Below are positions 1-6,745 of a stretch of DNA of 12,010 bases, piece by piece (within the stretch, counting starts at the first letter, position 1; each line of letters starts with the position of its first letter). Under the pieces are notes generated by a model, which was not told where the DNA came from, searched no databases, and saw only the letters and a program-made list of their open reading frames with translations. This stretch comes from Campylobacterales bacterium (GTDB lineage Bacteria; Campylobacterota; Campylobacteria; Campylobacterales; JALSKU01), in the NCBI GenBank assembly GCA_027023175.1, contig JALVWW010000122.1, positions 1 to 12,010 on the forward strand, in the 5' to 3' direction. The translations under genes and the position numbers were made by a program.

Positions 1-1017
1 AAAAAAATCTTAGTAACAGGAGGGGCTGGATATATAGGAAGTCACACTCTTGTGGAACTTTCTGAAAATGGGTATGAATTTATAGTATATGATAATCTTT
101 CAAACTCGTCAAAAAAGGCTCTTAAAAGAGTTGAACAAATTATCCAAAAGCCTGTTTATTTTATAGAGGGTGATATAAGAGACAAAGAAAAACTTGAAAC
201 TGCTTTCTCCAAGTTTGACATAGTTAATGTGATACATTTTGCAGGACTAAAAGCTGTAAGTGAGTCGGTAGAAAAACCTCTTAAATATTATGACAACAAT
301 GTTGCAGGCACATTGTCTCTTTTGGAAGTTATGCAAATCTTTAAATGTAAAAGCATAGTATTTAGCTCTTCTGCAACAGTTTACGGAGACCCTGCTACAA
401 CCCCAATAAAAGAGGATTTTCCAACCGGAGCTACAACCAATCCCTACGGAAGAAGCAAATACTTCATAGAAGAGATATTAAAAGATTTACATAAAAGTGA
501 TAACAGTTGGAATATAGCGATACTTAGATACTTCAACCCGGTCGGAGCTCATAAAAGCGGACTTATCGGAGAAGATCGCAATGGTATCCCAAATAACCTT
601 ATACCTTATATCTCTCAAGTGGCGATAGGAAAATTAGAGTATCTAAATATTTTTGGAGATGACTATGATACGGCTGACGGCACAGGAGTAAGAGACTATA
701 TACATGTAGTTGACTTGGCAAAAGCTCATGTAAAAGCTCTTAAATATCTTCAAAAAACCAAAGGACTTTTGATAGCCAACATAGGCACAGGAAAGGGATA
801 CAGTGTACTTGAAATGGTAAAAGCTTATGAAAAAGCCAGTGGTAAAAAAGTACCATACAAAATAGCCAAAAGAAGAGCCGGAGATATAGCCAAATGCTAT
901 GCCGATCCCTCATTTGCAAATAAAACCCTAAACTGGAAAGCAACAAGGGGTATAGATAAAATGTGCCAAGACAGTTGGAATTGGCAAAGAAACAATCCAA
1001 ACGGATATACGCCTTGA
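1..1017 (+). CDS. galE: UDP-glucose/UDP-GlcNAc 4-epimerase (GalE/Gne), 5' end cut by window edge
   Basis: Extended short-chain dehydrogenase family epimerase that interconverts UDP-Glc/UDP-Gal and probably UDP-GlcNAc/UDP-GalNAc in the cytoplasm, supplying sugar donors to the transferases downstream. The frame is open from base 1 and already encodes KKILVTGGAGYIGSH, the NAD-binding Rossmann loop GGAGYIG (bases 19-39). The true start must therefore lie just upstream of the window, and the GTG at 52 is not the start. Also visible are SSSATVYG and the catalytic YGRSK (Tyr at codon 149, Lys at codon 153). At the site equivalent to E. coli Tyr299 (GDLPAYWAD) this protein has GDIAKCYAD, with Cys at codon 299. 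In human GALE and C. jejuni Gne a Cys at this gate is associated with acceptance of N-acetylated sugars. Ends in TGA, 28 bases before pglK, as in C. jejuni. Family assignment is firm; the bifunctionality is inferred from the Cys. Confidence 0.95.
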   Translation, partial: KKILVTGGAGYIGSHTLVELSENGYEFIVYDNLSNSSKKALKRVEQIIQKPVYFIEGDIRDKEKLETAFSKFDIVNVIHFAGLKAVSESVEKPLKYYDNNVAGTLSLLEVMQIFKCKSIVFSSSATVYGDPATTPIKEDFPTGATTNPYGRSKYFIEEILKDLHKSDNSWNIAILRYFNPVGAHKSGLIGEDRNGIPNNLIPYISQVAIGKLEYLNIFGDDYDTADGTGVRDYIHVVDLAKAHVKALKYLQKTKGLLIANIGTGKGYSVLEMVKAYEKASGKKVPYKIAKRRAGDIAKCYADPSFANKTLNWKATRGIDKMCQDSWNWQRNNPNGYTP

Positions 1018-1035
1018 CACTAAAAATAATAAAAC

Positions 1036-1039
1036 AAGG
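1036..1039 (+). promoter_or_regulatory. Ribosome binding site deciding the TTG start of pglK
   Basis: AAGG in the 28-base gap after galE, six bases before a TTG at 1046. No in-frame ATG or GTG close by would give the usual PglK N-terminus, so this site supports the TTG start. Confidence 0.6.
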
Positions 1040-1045
1040 TAAGCT

Positions 1046-2746
1046 TTGAAAATATTAGCAAAATTAAACTTCCTACTCTTAAAGCAAGACAAAAAAGTTC
1101 TTTTATTGCTTTTATTCTTTTCGATACTTATCTCTATCATTGAAACTATCGGTATCGGCATCATTATGCCTTTTATATCTGTTGCAAGTGATTTTACAAA
1201 AATTGACACCAATTACTATTTAGCTTTTTTCTATCATCTATTTGGTTTTAAAACTCACTTAAATTTTGTAGTTATTTTTGGAATACTACTTATAATTTTT
1301 TATATCTTTAGAGCTATTTTAAACTTAAGTTACTTTTATGCTCTCAATAGATTTTCACAAGGCAGATACCATCTTTTGGCATACAGACTTTTTGAAAATT
1401 ATATGGGTATGGAGTATAAAAATTTTATAGATAAAAATTCATCTCACATGGCTAAAAATATCATAAACGAAGCAAACAATTTAGTACAACTGATTTCAGC
1501 GGTTTTATTTATGATGAGTGAAGTTTTTGTACTTATTTTGATATATAGTATGCTTTTATATGTTAATTGGAAAATGACTCTGCTTTTAACCTTTTTTCTT
1601 GGTATAAATGTCATACTTTTAAAAATCTTTATCTCTACAAAGATAAAAAAAGCCGGAATACAAAGAGAAAAATTTCAACAAAAATTTTATGAAATCATCC
1701 ATAAATCATTTGGAAATTTTAAAATCATAAAGTTAAAATCAAAAGATAAAGAGGTGCTTGAACAATTTAACGATGCAAGTTACGGTTTTGCGCTCTCAAA
1801 TATAAAAAATCAAACTTTATCACAGTTTCCGAGACTCTTTCTTGAAATGATAGGTTTTAGTTTGGTTGCTATTATTGTAGTATATCTGGTACTTAAATAT
1901 CATACTGATATAAAAGCCGCATTACCTGTACTTATGGTATTTGTCGTAGGACTTTATAGACTTATGCCAAGTGTCAATCGCATATTTTCATCTTATAATC
2001 AAATACTTTTTTATAACCAAGCATTAAATATCATACATAATGAGTTAATATACGAACCGGAAGAGTTGGGAGATGAAAAGATAGAACTCCAAAAAGAGAT
2101 AAAACTTCAAAATATCAGTTTTAGTTATTTGCAAAACAAACCTATCTTAAAAGATATAAATCTAACTATAAAAAAAGGCGAAAAGATTGGCATTGCAGGC
2201 TCTAGTGGAAGCGGCAAATCAACTCTCATAGACATTATAATAGGTCTTTATAAGCCGGAATTTGGCAAGATATATATAGATAAAACTCTTTTAAATGAAC
2301 AAAATATAAAAAATTGGAGAAAAAAGATAGGTTATATCCCTCAAAACATCTATCTCCAAGACGGCAATATCGCAGAAAATGTAGCTCTTAGTAAAGAGAT
2401 AGATGAAAAAAGAGTAAAAAAGGTGCTCAAACAAGCAAATATCTTAGAGTTTTTAGAGGCTCGTCACAAAGGCATATATACTGAAGTAGGTGAAAACGGT
2501 ATAAAGCTAAGCGGAGGACAAAAACAAAGAATTGCCATAGCAAGAGCTTTATATGACAACCCTGAAGTTTTAGTCTTAGATGAAGCAACAAGTGCCTTAG
2601 ATAATGAAATAGAAAAAAAGATAATGCAAGAGATATATAAAATCGGCAAAGATAAAACACTTATCATTGTAGCACACAGGCTTAGCACTCTTGATGGTTG
2701 TGATAGGATAGTAGAGCTTGAAAATGGAGAAATAGTTGAAAAATAA
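1046..2746 (+). CDS. pglK: PglK-type ABC transporter, flippase for undecaprenyl-diphosphate-linked oligosaccharide
   Basis: Half-size ABC exporter (membrane domain fused to ATPase, acting as a homodimer) in the inner membrane. It flips the completed lipid-linked glycan to the periplasm for PglB. Its 566 residues compare with about 564 in C. jejuni PglK. The N-terminal ~320 residues hold about six hydrophobic segments, beginning with a run at residues ~17-40. The ATPase domain has Walker A GSSGSGKST (385-393), Q-loop IPQN (Gln433), signature LSGGQ (488-492), Walker B VLVLDE (508-513, catalytic Glu513) and H-loop His544, so it looks fully active. The start is TTG, supported by AAGG six bases upstream and by the family length. 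It sits directly after galE as in C. jejuni and overlaps the next gene by 11 bases. An MsbA-like lipid exporter is the alternative, but the pgl context and N-terminal sequence favour PglK. Confidence 0.94.
   Translation: MKILAKLNFLLLKQDKKVLLLLLFFSILISIIETIGIGIIMPFISVASDFTKIDTNYYLAFFYHLFGFKTHLNFVVIFGILLIIFYIFRAILNLSYFYALNRFSQGRYHLLAYRLFENYMGMEYKNFIDKNSSHMAKNIINEANNLVQLISAVLFMMSEVFVLILIYSMLLYVNWKMTLLLTFFLGINVILLKIFISTKIKKAGIQREKFQQKFYEIIHKSFGNFKIIKLKSKDKEVLEQFNDASYGFALSNIKNQTLSQFPRLFLEMIGFSLVAIIVVYLVLKYHTDIKAALPVLMVFVVGLYRLMPSVNRIFSSYNQILFYNQALNIIHNELIYEPEELGDEKIELQKEIKLQNISFSYLQNKPILKDINLTIKKGEKIGIAGSSGSGKSTLIDIIIGLYKPEFGKIYIDKTLLNEQNIKNWRKKIGYIPQNIYLQDGNIAENVALSKEIDEKRVKKVLKQANILEFLEARHKGIYTEVGENGIKLSGGQKQRIAIARALYDNPEVLVLDEATSALDNEIEKKIMQEIYKIGKDKTLIIVAHRLSTLDGCDRIVELENGEIVEK
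2726..2729 (+). promoter_or_regulatory. Ribosome binding site deciding the TTG start of the GT2 gene
   Basis: GGAG inside the 3' end of pglK, six bases before the TTG at 2736. It supports a second TTG start and an 11-base overlap with pglK. Translational coupling is likely. Confidence 0.6.
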
Positions 2747-3596
2747 ACTATTTCTAACAGTTTTTACACCAACATACAACCGTAAACATACTTTACACAG
2801 AGTATATAAGAGTATTTGCAAGCAAACTTTACAAAAAGTAAATAATGAGTATATTTTTGAATGGATTATTGTTGATGATGGCTCAAAAGATAATACAAAA
2901 GAGTTAGTTCAAAAGTGGCAAAATGAAGCAAAATTTCCTATTAGATATTTTTATCAAGAAAATCAAGGAAAACCATCTGCTTCAAGAAAAGGAATTGAAG
3001 AAGCTAAAGGTGAATTATTTTTGTTTGCTGATAGCGATGATAAATTTTTAAATGAAACATTTGAAACATTTTATAATATTTGGCAAAATTTTAGTGATGA
3101 AGAAAAAGAAAAATGTGGGGGAATTGGGGTTTTGTGCCAAGATCAATTTGGAAATAGAATAGGATGTGATTATCCGGTTATAAATAAATTGTTGCCTTCA
3201 CTTGAAGTTGTTTTTGGTTGGAAGGATATTGGGCTTGGTGAAACTTGGGCGGTATTAAAAACAAAAAATTTAAAAAGAGCTTTTGTAATACCCAAAGAAG
3301 CTAAAAATTTAAAATTTATTCCAGAGAGTTTTTTTTGGAGTAGGATAGTTTTTGAGATACAGACTTATTCGTATTTTACCAATAAAGTTTTAAGAGTTTA
3401 TTATAGAAATGAAAGTGATAGCATAAGCAAAAATATTAGAAATAAGCATCCAGAAGGCTTTTTATTTGAATCCAAATGGTTTGTAACAAAATATTATAAA
3501 ATTGCATTTAAATATCCAAAAGTTTATTTGAAACATTTGATAAAATTGGTTTATTTTTATTTAAAAATAAAAATAAAGGTTTATTATGAAAGATAG
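2736..3596 (+). CDS. Family 2 glycosyltransferase of unknown sugar specificity, extra to the C. jejuni set
   Basis: GT-A fold inverting transferase, probably adding one sugar to the growing lipid-linked glycan on the cytoplasmic face. The protein has 286 residues. Visible: N-terminal FTPTYNR (residues 10-16), nucleotide-binding IVDDGS (Asp47/Asp48), NQGKPSASRKGIEEAKG as the segment before the metal site, and the DXD-type motif ADSDD (Asp99, Asp101, Asp102). The C-terminus is basic and aromatic (many Lys/Tyr) with a short hydrophobic stretch, consistent with peripheral membrane attachment. Start is TTG with GGAG upstream; an ATG start would delete the YNR motif. No counterpart occurs at this place in the C. 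jejuni locus. Base composition is clearly more AT-rich than galE or pglB. It does not resemble PglI, which is encoded two full genes later. Donor and linkage cannot be read from the sequence. Confidence 0.86.
   Translation: MKNKLFLTVFTPTYNRKHTLHRVYKSICKQTLQKVNNEYIFEWIIVDDGSKDNTKELVQKWQNEAKFPIRYFYQENQGKPSASRKGIEEAKGELFLFADSDDKFLNETFETFYNIWQNFSDEEKEKCGGIGVLCQDQFGNRIGCDYPVINKLLPSLEVVFGWKDIGLGETWAVLKTKNLKRAFVIPKEAKNLKFIPESFFWSRIVFEIQTYSYFTNKVLRVYYRNESDSISKNIRNKHPEGFLFESKWFVTKYYKIAFKYPKVYLKHLIKLVYFYLKIKIKVYYER
3575..3579 (+). promoter_or_regulatory. Ribosome binding site for the 20-codon ORF
   Basis: AAAGG within the last codons of the GT2 gene, six bases before ATG 3586. It is better spaced than the AAGGA at 3631-3635 that precedes the next large gene by 12 bases. 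Confidence 0.45.
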
Positions 3597-3648
3597 AAAA
3601 GCTGAGTGGGTTTTGATTTATGTTTTTAATAAGGATAAAAACAAATAA
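3586..3648 (+). CDS. Possible 20-residue leader ORF coupled to the downstream GT4 gene, or remnant of a lost gene
   Basis: Short ORF beginning inside the GT2 gene (ATG 3586, overlapping its last 11 bases in another frame) and ending in TAA at 3646-3648. The last A of that stop is the first A of the next gene's ATG (TAATG). It encodes a 20-residue basic peptide containing KAEWVLIYVFNK, with a good AAAGG ribosome site upstream. It fills the only gap over 50 bases between complete genes here. Two readings are possible: a translational-coupling leader that delivers ribosomes to the GT4 gene, whose own Shine-Dalgarno is poorly spaced, or the scar of a deleted gene. I do not recognise the peptide. 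An ORF this short could also occur by chance. Confidence 0.35.
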   Translation: MKDRKAEWVLIYVFNKDKNK

Positions 3649-4706
3649 TGAAAATAACATTTATAATTTCTTCGCTTGGAAGTGGTGGAGCTGAGAGAGT
3701 TTTATCAATTTTGGTAAATAAACTTGTTAATAATCATAATGTTACAATTATAACTTTAGCAAATAATAAATCGTTTTATCCACTTGATAATAAAATTAAA
3801 CATATAAAATTAGATTTATTGAAAGAGTCTAAAAATATTTTACAAAGTTTACTAAATAGTTTTAATAGGATAAAAATTTTAACAAAAACTATAAAGCAAG
3901 AAAATCCAGATATTGTAATAAGTTTTATGACCCATACAAACATTTTAGCAATAATTGCATCTAAAATTGCTAGGGGGAAAATAATAATATCAGAAAGAAC
4001 AGCATATGACTTTTATAATTCGAAGATATTAAATTTAATTCGTAGGATAATTTATCCTTTTAGTGATATGCTTATTACTCAAACTAAAGCAGATAAAAAA
4101 AACTATACTTTTTTAAAAAATATCAAAGTTATTTATAATCCTCTTGAAACAAAAGAATGTGATACAAATAAAAAAGACAAAATTATTCTTGGAGTTGGAA
4201 GACTTGATAATCAAAAAGGATTTGAATTACTCATAGAAGTTTTTAGTCAAATTAAAAAAGATGATTGGAAATTAATAATTGTGGGTGATGGACAAGAGAG
4301 AAATAATTTAGAAAATTTGATAAAAAAACTACAAGCACAAAATATTGAATTGATCGGCAAAACAAAAGAGATTTTTAAATGGTATGAAAAAGCTTCTATA
4401 TTTGTTTTATCTTCAAAAAAAGAAGGTTTTCCAAATGTTTTAATCGAAGCTATGAGTTGTGGTTGTGCAAGTATTGCTTTTGATTGTCCTTATGGACCTG
4501 GTGAGATTATAGAAGATGGAGTTAATGGGATATTGGTTGAAAATCAAAATCAGCAAAGACTAAAAGAGGCGATTGAGAGATTGATAAATGATAAAGATTT
4601 AAGAGAAAAATTCTCATATGAAGCTATTAAAGTAAGAGAAAAATATTCGGTAGAAAAAATTGTAAAAGAATGGGAAAAAGTTATTGGAGAGGTTTTAAAT
4701 GGATAA
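3648..4706 (+). CDS. pglH: Family 4 glycosyltransferase, PglH-like
   Basis: GT-B fold retaining transferase, 352 residues (C. jejuni PglH is about 359). In C. jejuni PglH adds the last GalNAc residues to the lipid-linked glycan. Visible: N-terminal glycine-rich loop SLGSGGAER, a C-terminal domain opening with VGRLDNQKG, and the donor-site EX7E signature EGFPNVLIE (Glu259, Glu267) followed by AMSCG. From memory, the N-terminal half aligns with PglH (MKI.FII..L.SGGAER, SFY.L.N, IISE, LRR..YPF.D). The helix after residue ~65 carries several basic residues, but not all those of the C. jejuni 'ruler' helix. Position between pglK and pglI matches pglH in C. jejuni. The ATG overlaps the stop of the small ORF upstream, and the 3' end overlaps pglI by 8 bases. 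GT4 membership is secure; PglH orthology and the number of sugars added are inference. Confidence 0.7.
   Translation: MKITFIISSLGSGGAERVLSILVNKLVNNHNVTIITLANNKSFYPLDNKIKHIKLDLLKESKNILQSLLNSFNRIKILTKTIKQENPDIVISFMTHTNILAIIASKIARGKIIISERTAYDFYNSKILNLIRRIIYPFSDMLITQTKADKKNYTFLKNIKVIYNPLETKECDTNKKDKIILGVGRLDNQKGFELLIEVFSQIKKDDWKLIIVGDGQERNNLENLIKKLQAQNIELIGKTKEIFKWYEKASIFVLSSKKEGFPNVLIEAMSCGCASIAFDCPYGPGEIIEDGVNGILVENQNQQRLKEAIERLINDKDLREKFSYEAIKVREKYSVEKIVKEWEKVIGEVLNG
4686..4692 (+). promoter_or_regulatory. Strong ribosome binding site for pglI
   Basis: GGAGAGG in the last codons of the preceding GT4 gene, six bases before ATG 4699. It is the strongest Shine-Dalgarno in the window; several neighbours (genes starting at 5636, 6733 and 8595) have none that is clear and probably rely on coupling. 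Confidence 0.7.
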
Positions 4707-5643
4707 ATATCCAAAATTATCACTTATAGTGCCAACATACAATAGAGCAAATTATTTAAAAGAGTGTTTAGATAGTATTATTAATCAAAATTATCCAAGT
4801 CTTGAAATAATAGTAACTGATGATACTTCAACTGATAATACCAAAGATATTGTCAAAAGTTATATTAAAAAATATCCATTTATAAAATATATAAAAAATG
4901 AAAAATATCCAAAAGGACCAAATGGAAATAAAAATAATGGATTAGATTTTGCAACTGGTGAAATAATAGGAATTTTTGATGATGATGATACTTTAAATGA
5001 AGGTGTGCTGATTGAAATGGTTGAAAAAATATTTGAGGGATATGATGTAGTTATGGGGAACTGCAAAATAATTTCAAATAGAAATGATAATGGAAAATTT
5101 GCTGGAAAAGGATTGAAAAAAAGTGGGGAAGTTGATTGGAATAATTATTTATGTGGAAAGATTTCAGGAGAATTTTGGAGTATATTTAAAAAAGATATTT
5201 TAGGAAATAAAAGATTTGATACGGACTTATATGGAGGCGAGGGAACTTTATGGAGAGGAATTTTAAAAAATAAAAAAATTTATTATATTCATAAAGCAGT
5301 TAGAAACTATAGAATAAATGAAAATGGCGTAACACATAATATGATAAATAAAGCAGATAAAGCTATAAAAAATTATGAAAGGGATATTGAATATTATGGC
5401 AACGAAATACAAAAATTTTGCCCATGTTATTTAGCTAAAATTTACAAAGGTGCAGCATATTTTGCAAAATTGTCTAATCAGTACAAAAAAGCATTTAGAT
5501 ATATTTTTAAAAGTATTAAATTGTGTCCAAAATCAAAAAGTTCTTACATAATGCTAGGGGTTATATTTTTACCTAATGTTATAATCCCATACTTGTCTAA
5601 AATTAGAGTATATTTGAAATACAAGTTGAAACAAAATGATTAA
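4699..5643 (+). CDS. pglI: PglI-like family 2 glycosyltransferase (branching glucosyltransferase)
   Basis: GT-A fold transferase. In C. jejuni PglI adds the single branching glucose to the lipid-linked hexasaccharide. The protein is 314 residues against about 309. Visible: LSLIVPTYNR near the N-terminus, VTDDTSTD, the family-typical GPNGNKNNGLD (residues 73-83), the metal-binding run DDDD (94-97), FAGKGLKK, ISGEFWSIFKKD and YYIHKAVRNYRI. As I recall C. jejuni PglI, these segments occur there in the same order, as does the C-terminal helical part (AAYFAKL, KSIKL, LSKIRVYLK), so the assignment is specific rather than generic GT2. A strong GGAGAGG site precedes ATG 4699. It overlaps the genes on both sides by 8 bases. 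Composition is very AT-rich (9 G+C in the 60 bases from 4861). The exact sugar added could differ. Confidence 0.86.
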   Translation: MDKYPKLSLIVPTYNRANYLKECLDSIINQNYPSLEIIVTDDTSTDNTKDIVKSYIKKYPFIKYIKNEKYPKGPNGNKNNGLDFATGEIIGIFDDDDTLNEGVLIEMVEKIFEGYDVVMGNCKIISNRNDNGKFAGKGLKKSGEVDWNNYLCGKISGEFWSIFKKDILGNKRFDTDLYGGEGTLWRGILKNKKIYYIHKAVRNYRINENGVTHNMINKADKAIKNYERDIEYYGNEIQKFCPCYLAKIYKGAAYFAKLSNQYKKAFRYIFKSIKLCPKSKSSYIMLGVIFLPNVIIPYLSKIRVYLKYKLKQND

Positions 5644-6745
5644 AATAATTTTAGCTATTCGTTCACTTGATATCGGTGGGGCTGAGAGACAGTTTATAGA
5701 GCTTATTAAATATATAGATAAAACAAAATTTGATGTAACTGTTTGCACAATGTATGGAGGAGTGCAAGAAGATATTGTAAAAAATATTCCAAATATAAAT
5801 TATTATAATCTTCAAAAAAAAGGAAGATATGATTTTGTTGATTTTTATAAAAAATATAAACAACTATCAAATAAAATAAATCCTGATGTGATATATTCAT
5901 TTTTAGGAGAGATGAACTTATTTTCATTGTGGTGCAAACCAAAAAAAACTAAGCTTATTTGGGGTTTTAGGGCTTCAAATATGGACTTAAAAAAATATGG
6001 AATTGTATCTCAGATTTTATTTTGGATGCAAAAAAAGCTCTCAAAGAGGGTTGATAAAATCATAGCAAATTCAAATGCAAGTATTAATTTTCATAAAAAG
6101 CAGGGTTTTTTTATGGATAGAGCAATAGTTGTACATAATGGAATAGATACAAATAGATTTAAAAAAGATGAGCAAAAAAGAAAAGAGTTTAGAAAAAAAT
6201 ATAATTTATGCAAAAATGATATTGTTATTGGTATGGTTGCCAGGATTGATTATATGAAAGGTTATACTATTTTTGCAAAAAGTGCTAAAAAGTTACTTCA
6301 AAAATATTCTAATTTAAAAATTTTTTCTATTGGAAGCGGAGATAAGAAGATAAAAAAAGAGTGTCAAAAGATTTTGGGAGATTTTAATAATACTAAATTT
6401 ATATGGTTAGGAAGTCAAAAACATGTAGAAGATTTTTATAGCGGATTTGATATTTTTTGTTCTTCTTCTTTTGGAGAAGGGTTTGGCAATTCAATAGCTG
6501 AAGCAATGAATTGTGAGGTGCCTTGTGTGGTTACTGATGTTGGAGACAGTAAGATGATAGTTGGTGAGTGTGGAGTAATAGTTAAGCCAAATAGTTTTGA
6601 AGAATTGAGCAATGGAATAGAAGAATTATTGAAAAAGGATTTAATTCAATTGGGCAAATGCAGTAGAAAAAGAGTGATTGAAAATTTTTCAATTGAAAAG
6701 ATGGTTAAAAAAACTGAAAAAGAAATAATTAAATGTGTGGGATAG
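5636..6745 (+). CDS. Family 4 glycosyltransferase of unknown specificity, extra to the C. jejuni set
   Basis: GT-B fold retaining transferase, 369 residues, expected to act on the cytoplasmic lipid-linked glycan. Visible: N-terminal IRSLDIGGAERQ, IANSNASINFHKKQG and VVHNGIDTNRF at the interdomain region, VARIDYMKG opening the second domain, and the EX7E donor signature EGFGNSIAE (Glu281, Glu289) followed by AMNCEVPCVVTDVG. This is the WbnK/O-antigen-type GT4 style and differs from the PglH-, PglJ- and PglA-like proteins around it. No gene stands here in C. jejuni, where pglI is followed directly by pglJ. It overlaps pglI by 8 bases and the amidotransferase gene by 13, and has no obvious Shine-Dalgarno, so coupling is likely. 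Its pairing with the amidotransferase suggests that the two entered together and may handle the same sugar; this is inference. Confidence 0.85.
   Translation: MIKIILAIRSLDIGGAERQFIELIKYIDKTKFDVTVCTMYGGVQEDIVKNIPNINYYNLQKKGRYDFVDFYKKYKQLSNKINPDVIYSFLGEMNLFSLWCKPKKTKLIWGFRASNMDLKKYGIVSQILFWMQKKLSKRVDKIIANSNASINFHKKQGFFMDRAIVVHNGIDTNRFKKDEQKRKEFRKKYNLCKNDIVIGMVARIDYMKGYTIFAKSAKKLLQKYSNLKIFSIGSGDKKIKKECQKILGDFNNTKFIWLGSQKHVEDFYSGFDIFCSSSFGEGFGNSIAEAMNCEVPCVVTDVGDSKMIVGECGVIVKPNSFEELSNGIEELLKKDLIQLGKCSRKRVIENFSIEKMVKKTEKEIIKCVG

Noticed and set aside
52..54. GTG as the start codon of galE
   Set aside because: The frame is open upstream and encodes the NAD-binding GGAGYIG loop; a start at 52 would remove it. 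The real start is outside the window.
1018..1045. Promoter or terminator between galE and pglK
   Set aside because: Only 28 bases with no hairpin and no clear -35/-10 pair; better read as an intra-operon spacer.
928..1212. Minus-strand open frames across the galE/pglK junction and similar ones at 2597-2821, 4860-5066, 9009-9227 and 11608-11898
   Set aside because: They lie opposite well-supported genes, show no domain motifs, and are Leu/Phe/Ile-rich as expected from complementing AT-rich coding sequence.
4044..4058. Short palindrome AGGATAA/TTATCCT followed by T bases inside the PglH-like gene, as a terminator
   Set aside because: Usable stem is only about five A/T-rich base pairs once a loop is allowed; too weak to call.
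5675..5689. 15-base identity (CGGTGGGGCTGAGAG) shared by the GT4 genes starting at 5636 and 8595
   Set aside because: It encodes the conserved GGAER glycine-rich loop of GT4 enzymes; common motif rather than a mobile repeat.
5814..5821. A8/T8 runs in the middle transferase genes (also 3329-3336, 4095-4102, 5941-5948)
   Set aside because: Runs of this length are expected at this base composition and encode ordinary Lys/Phe codons; no evidence of switching.
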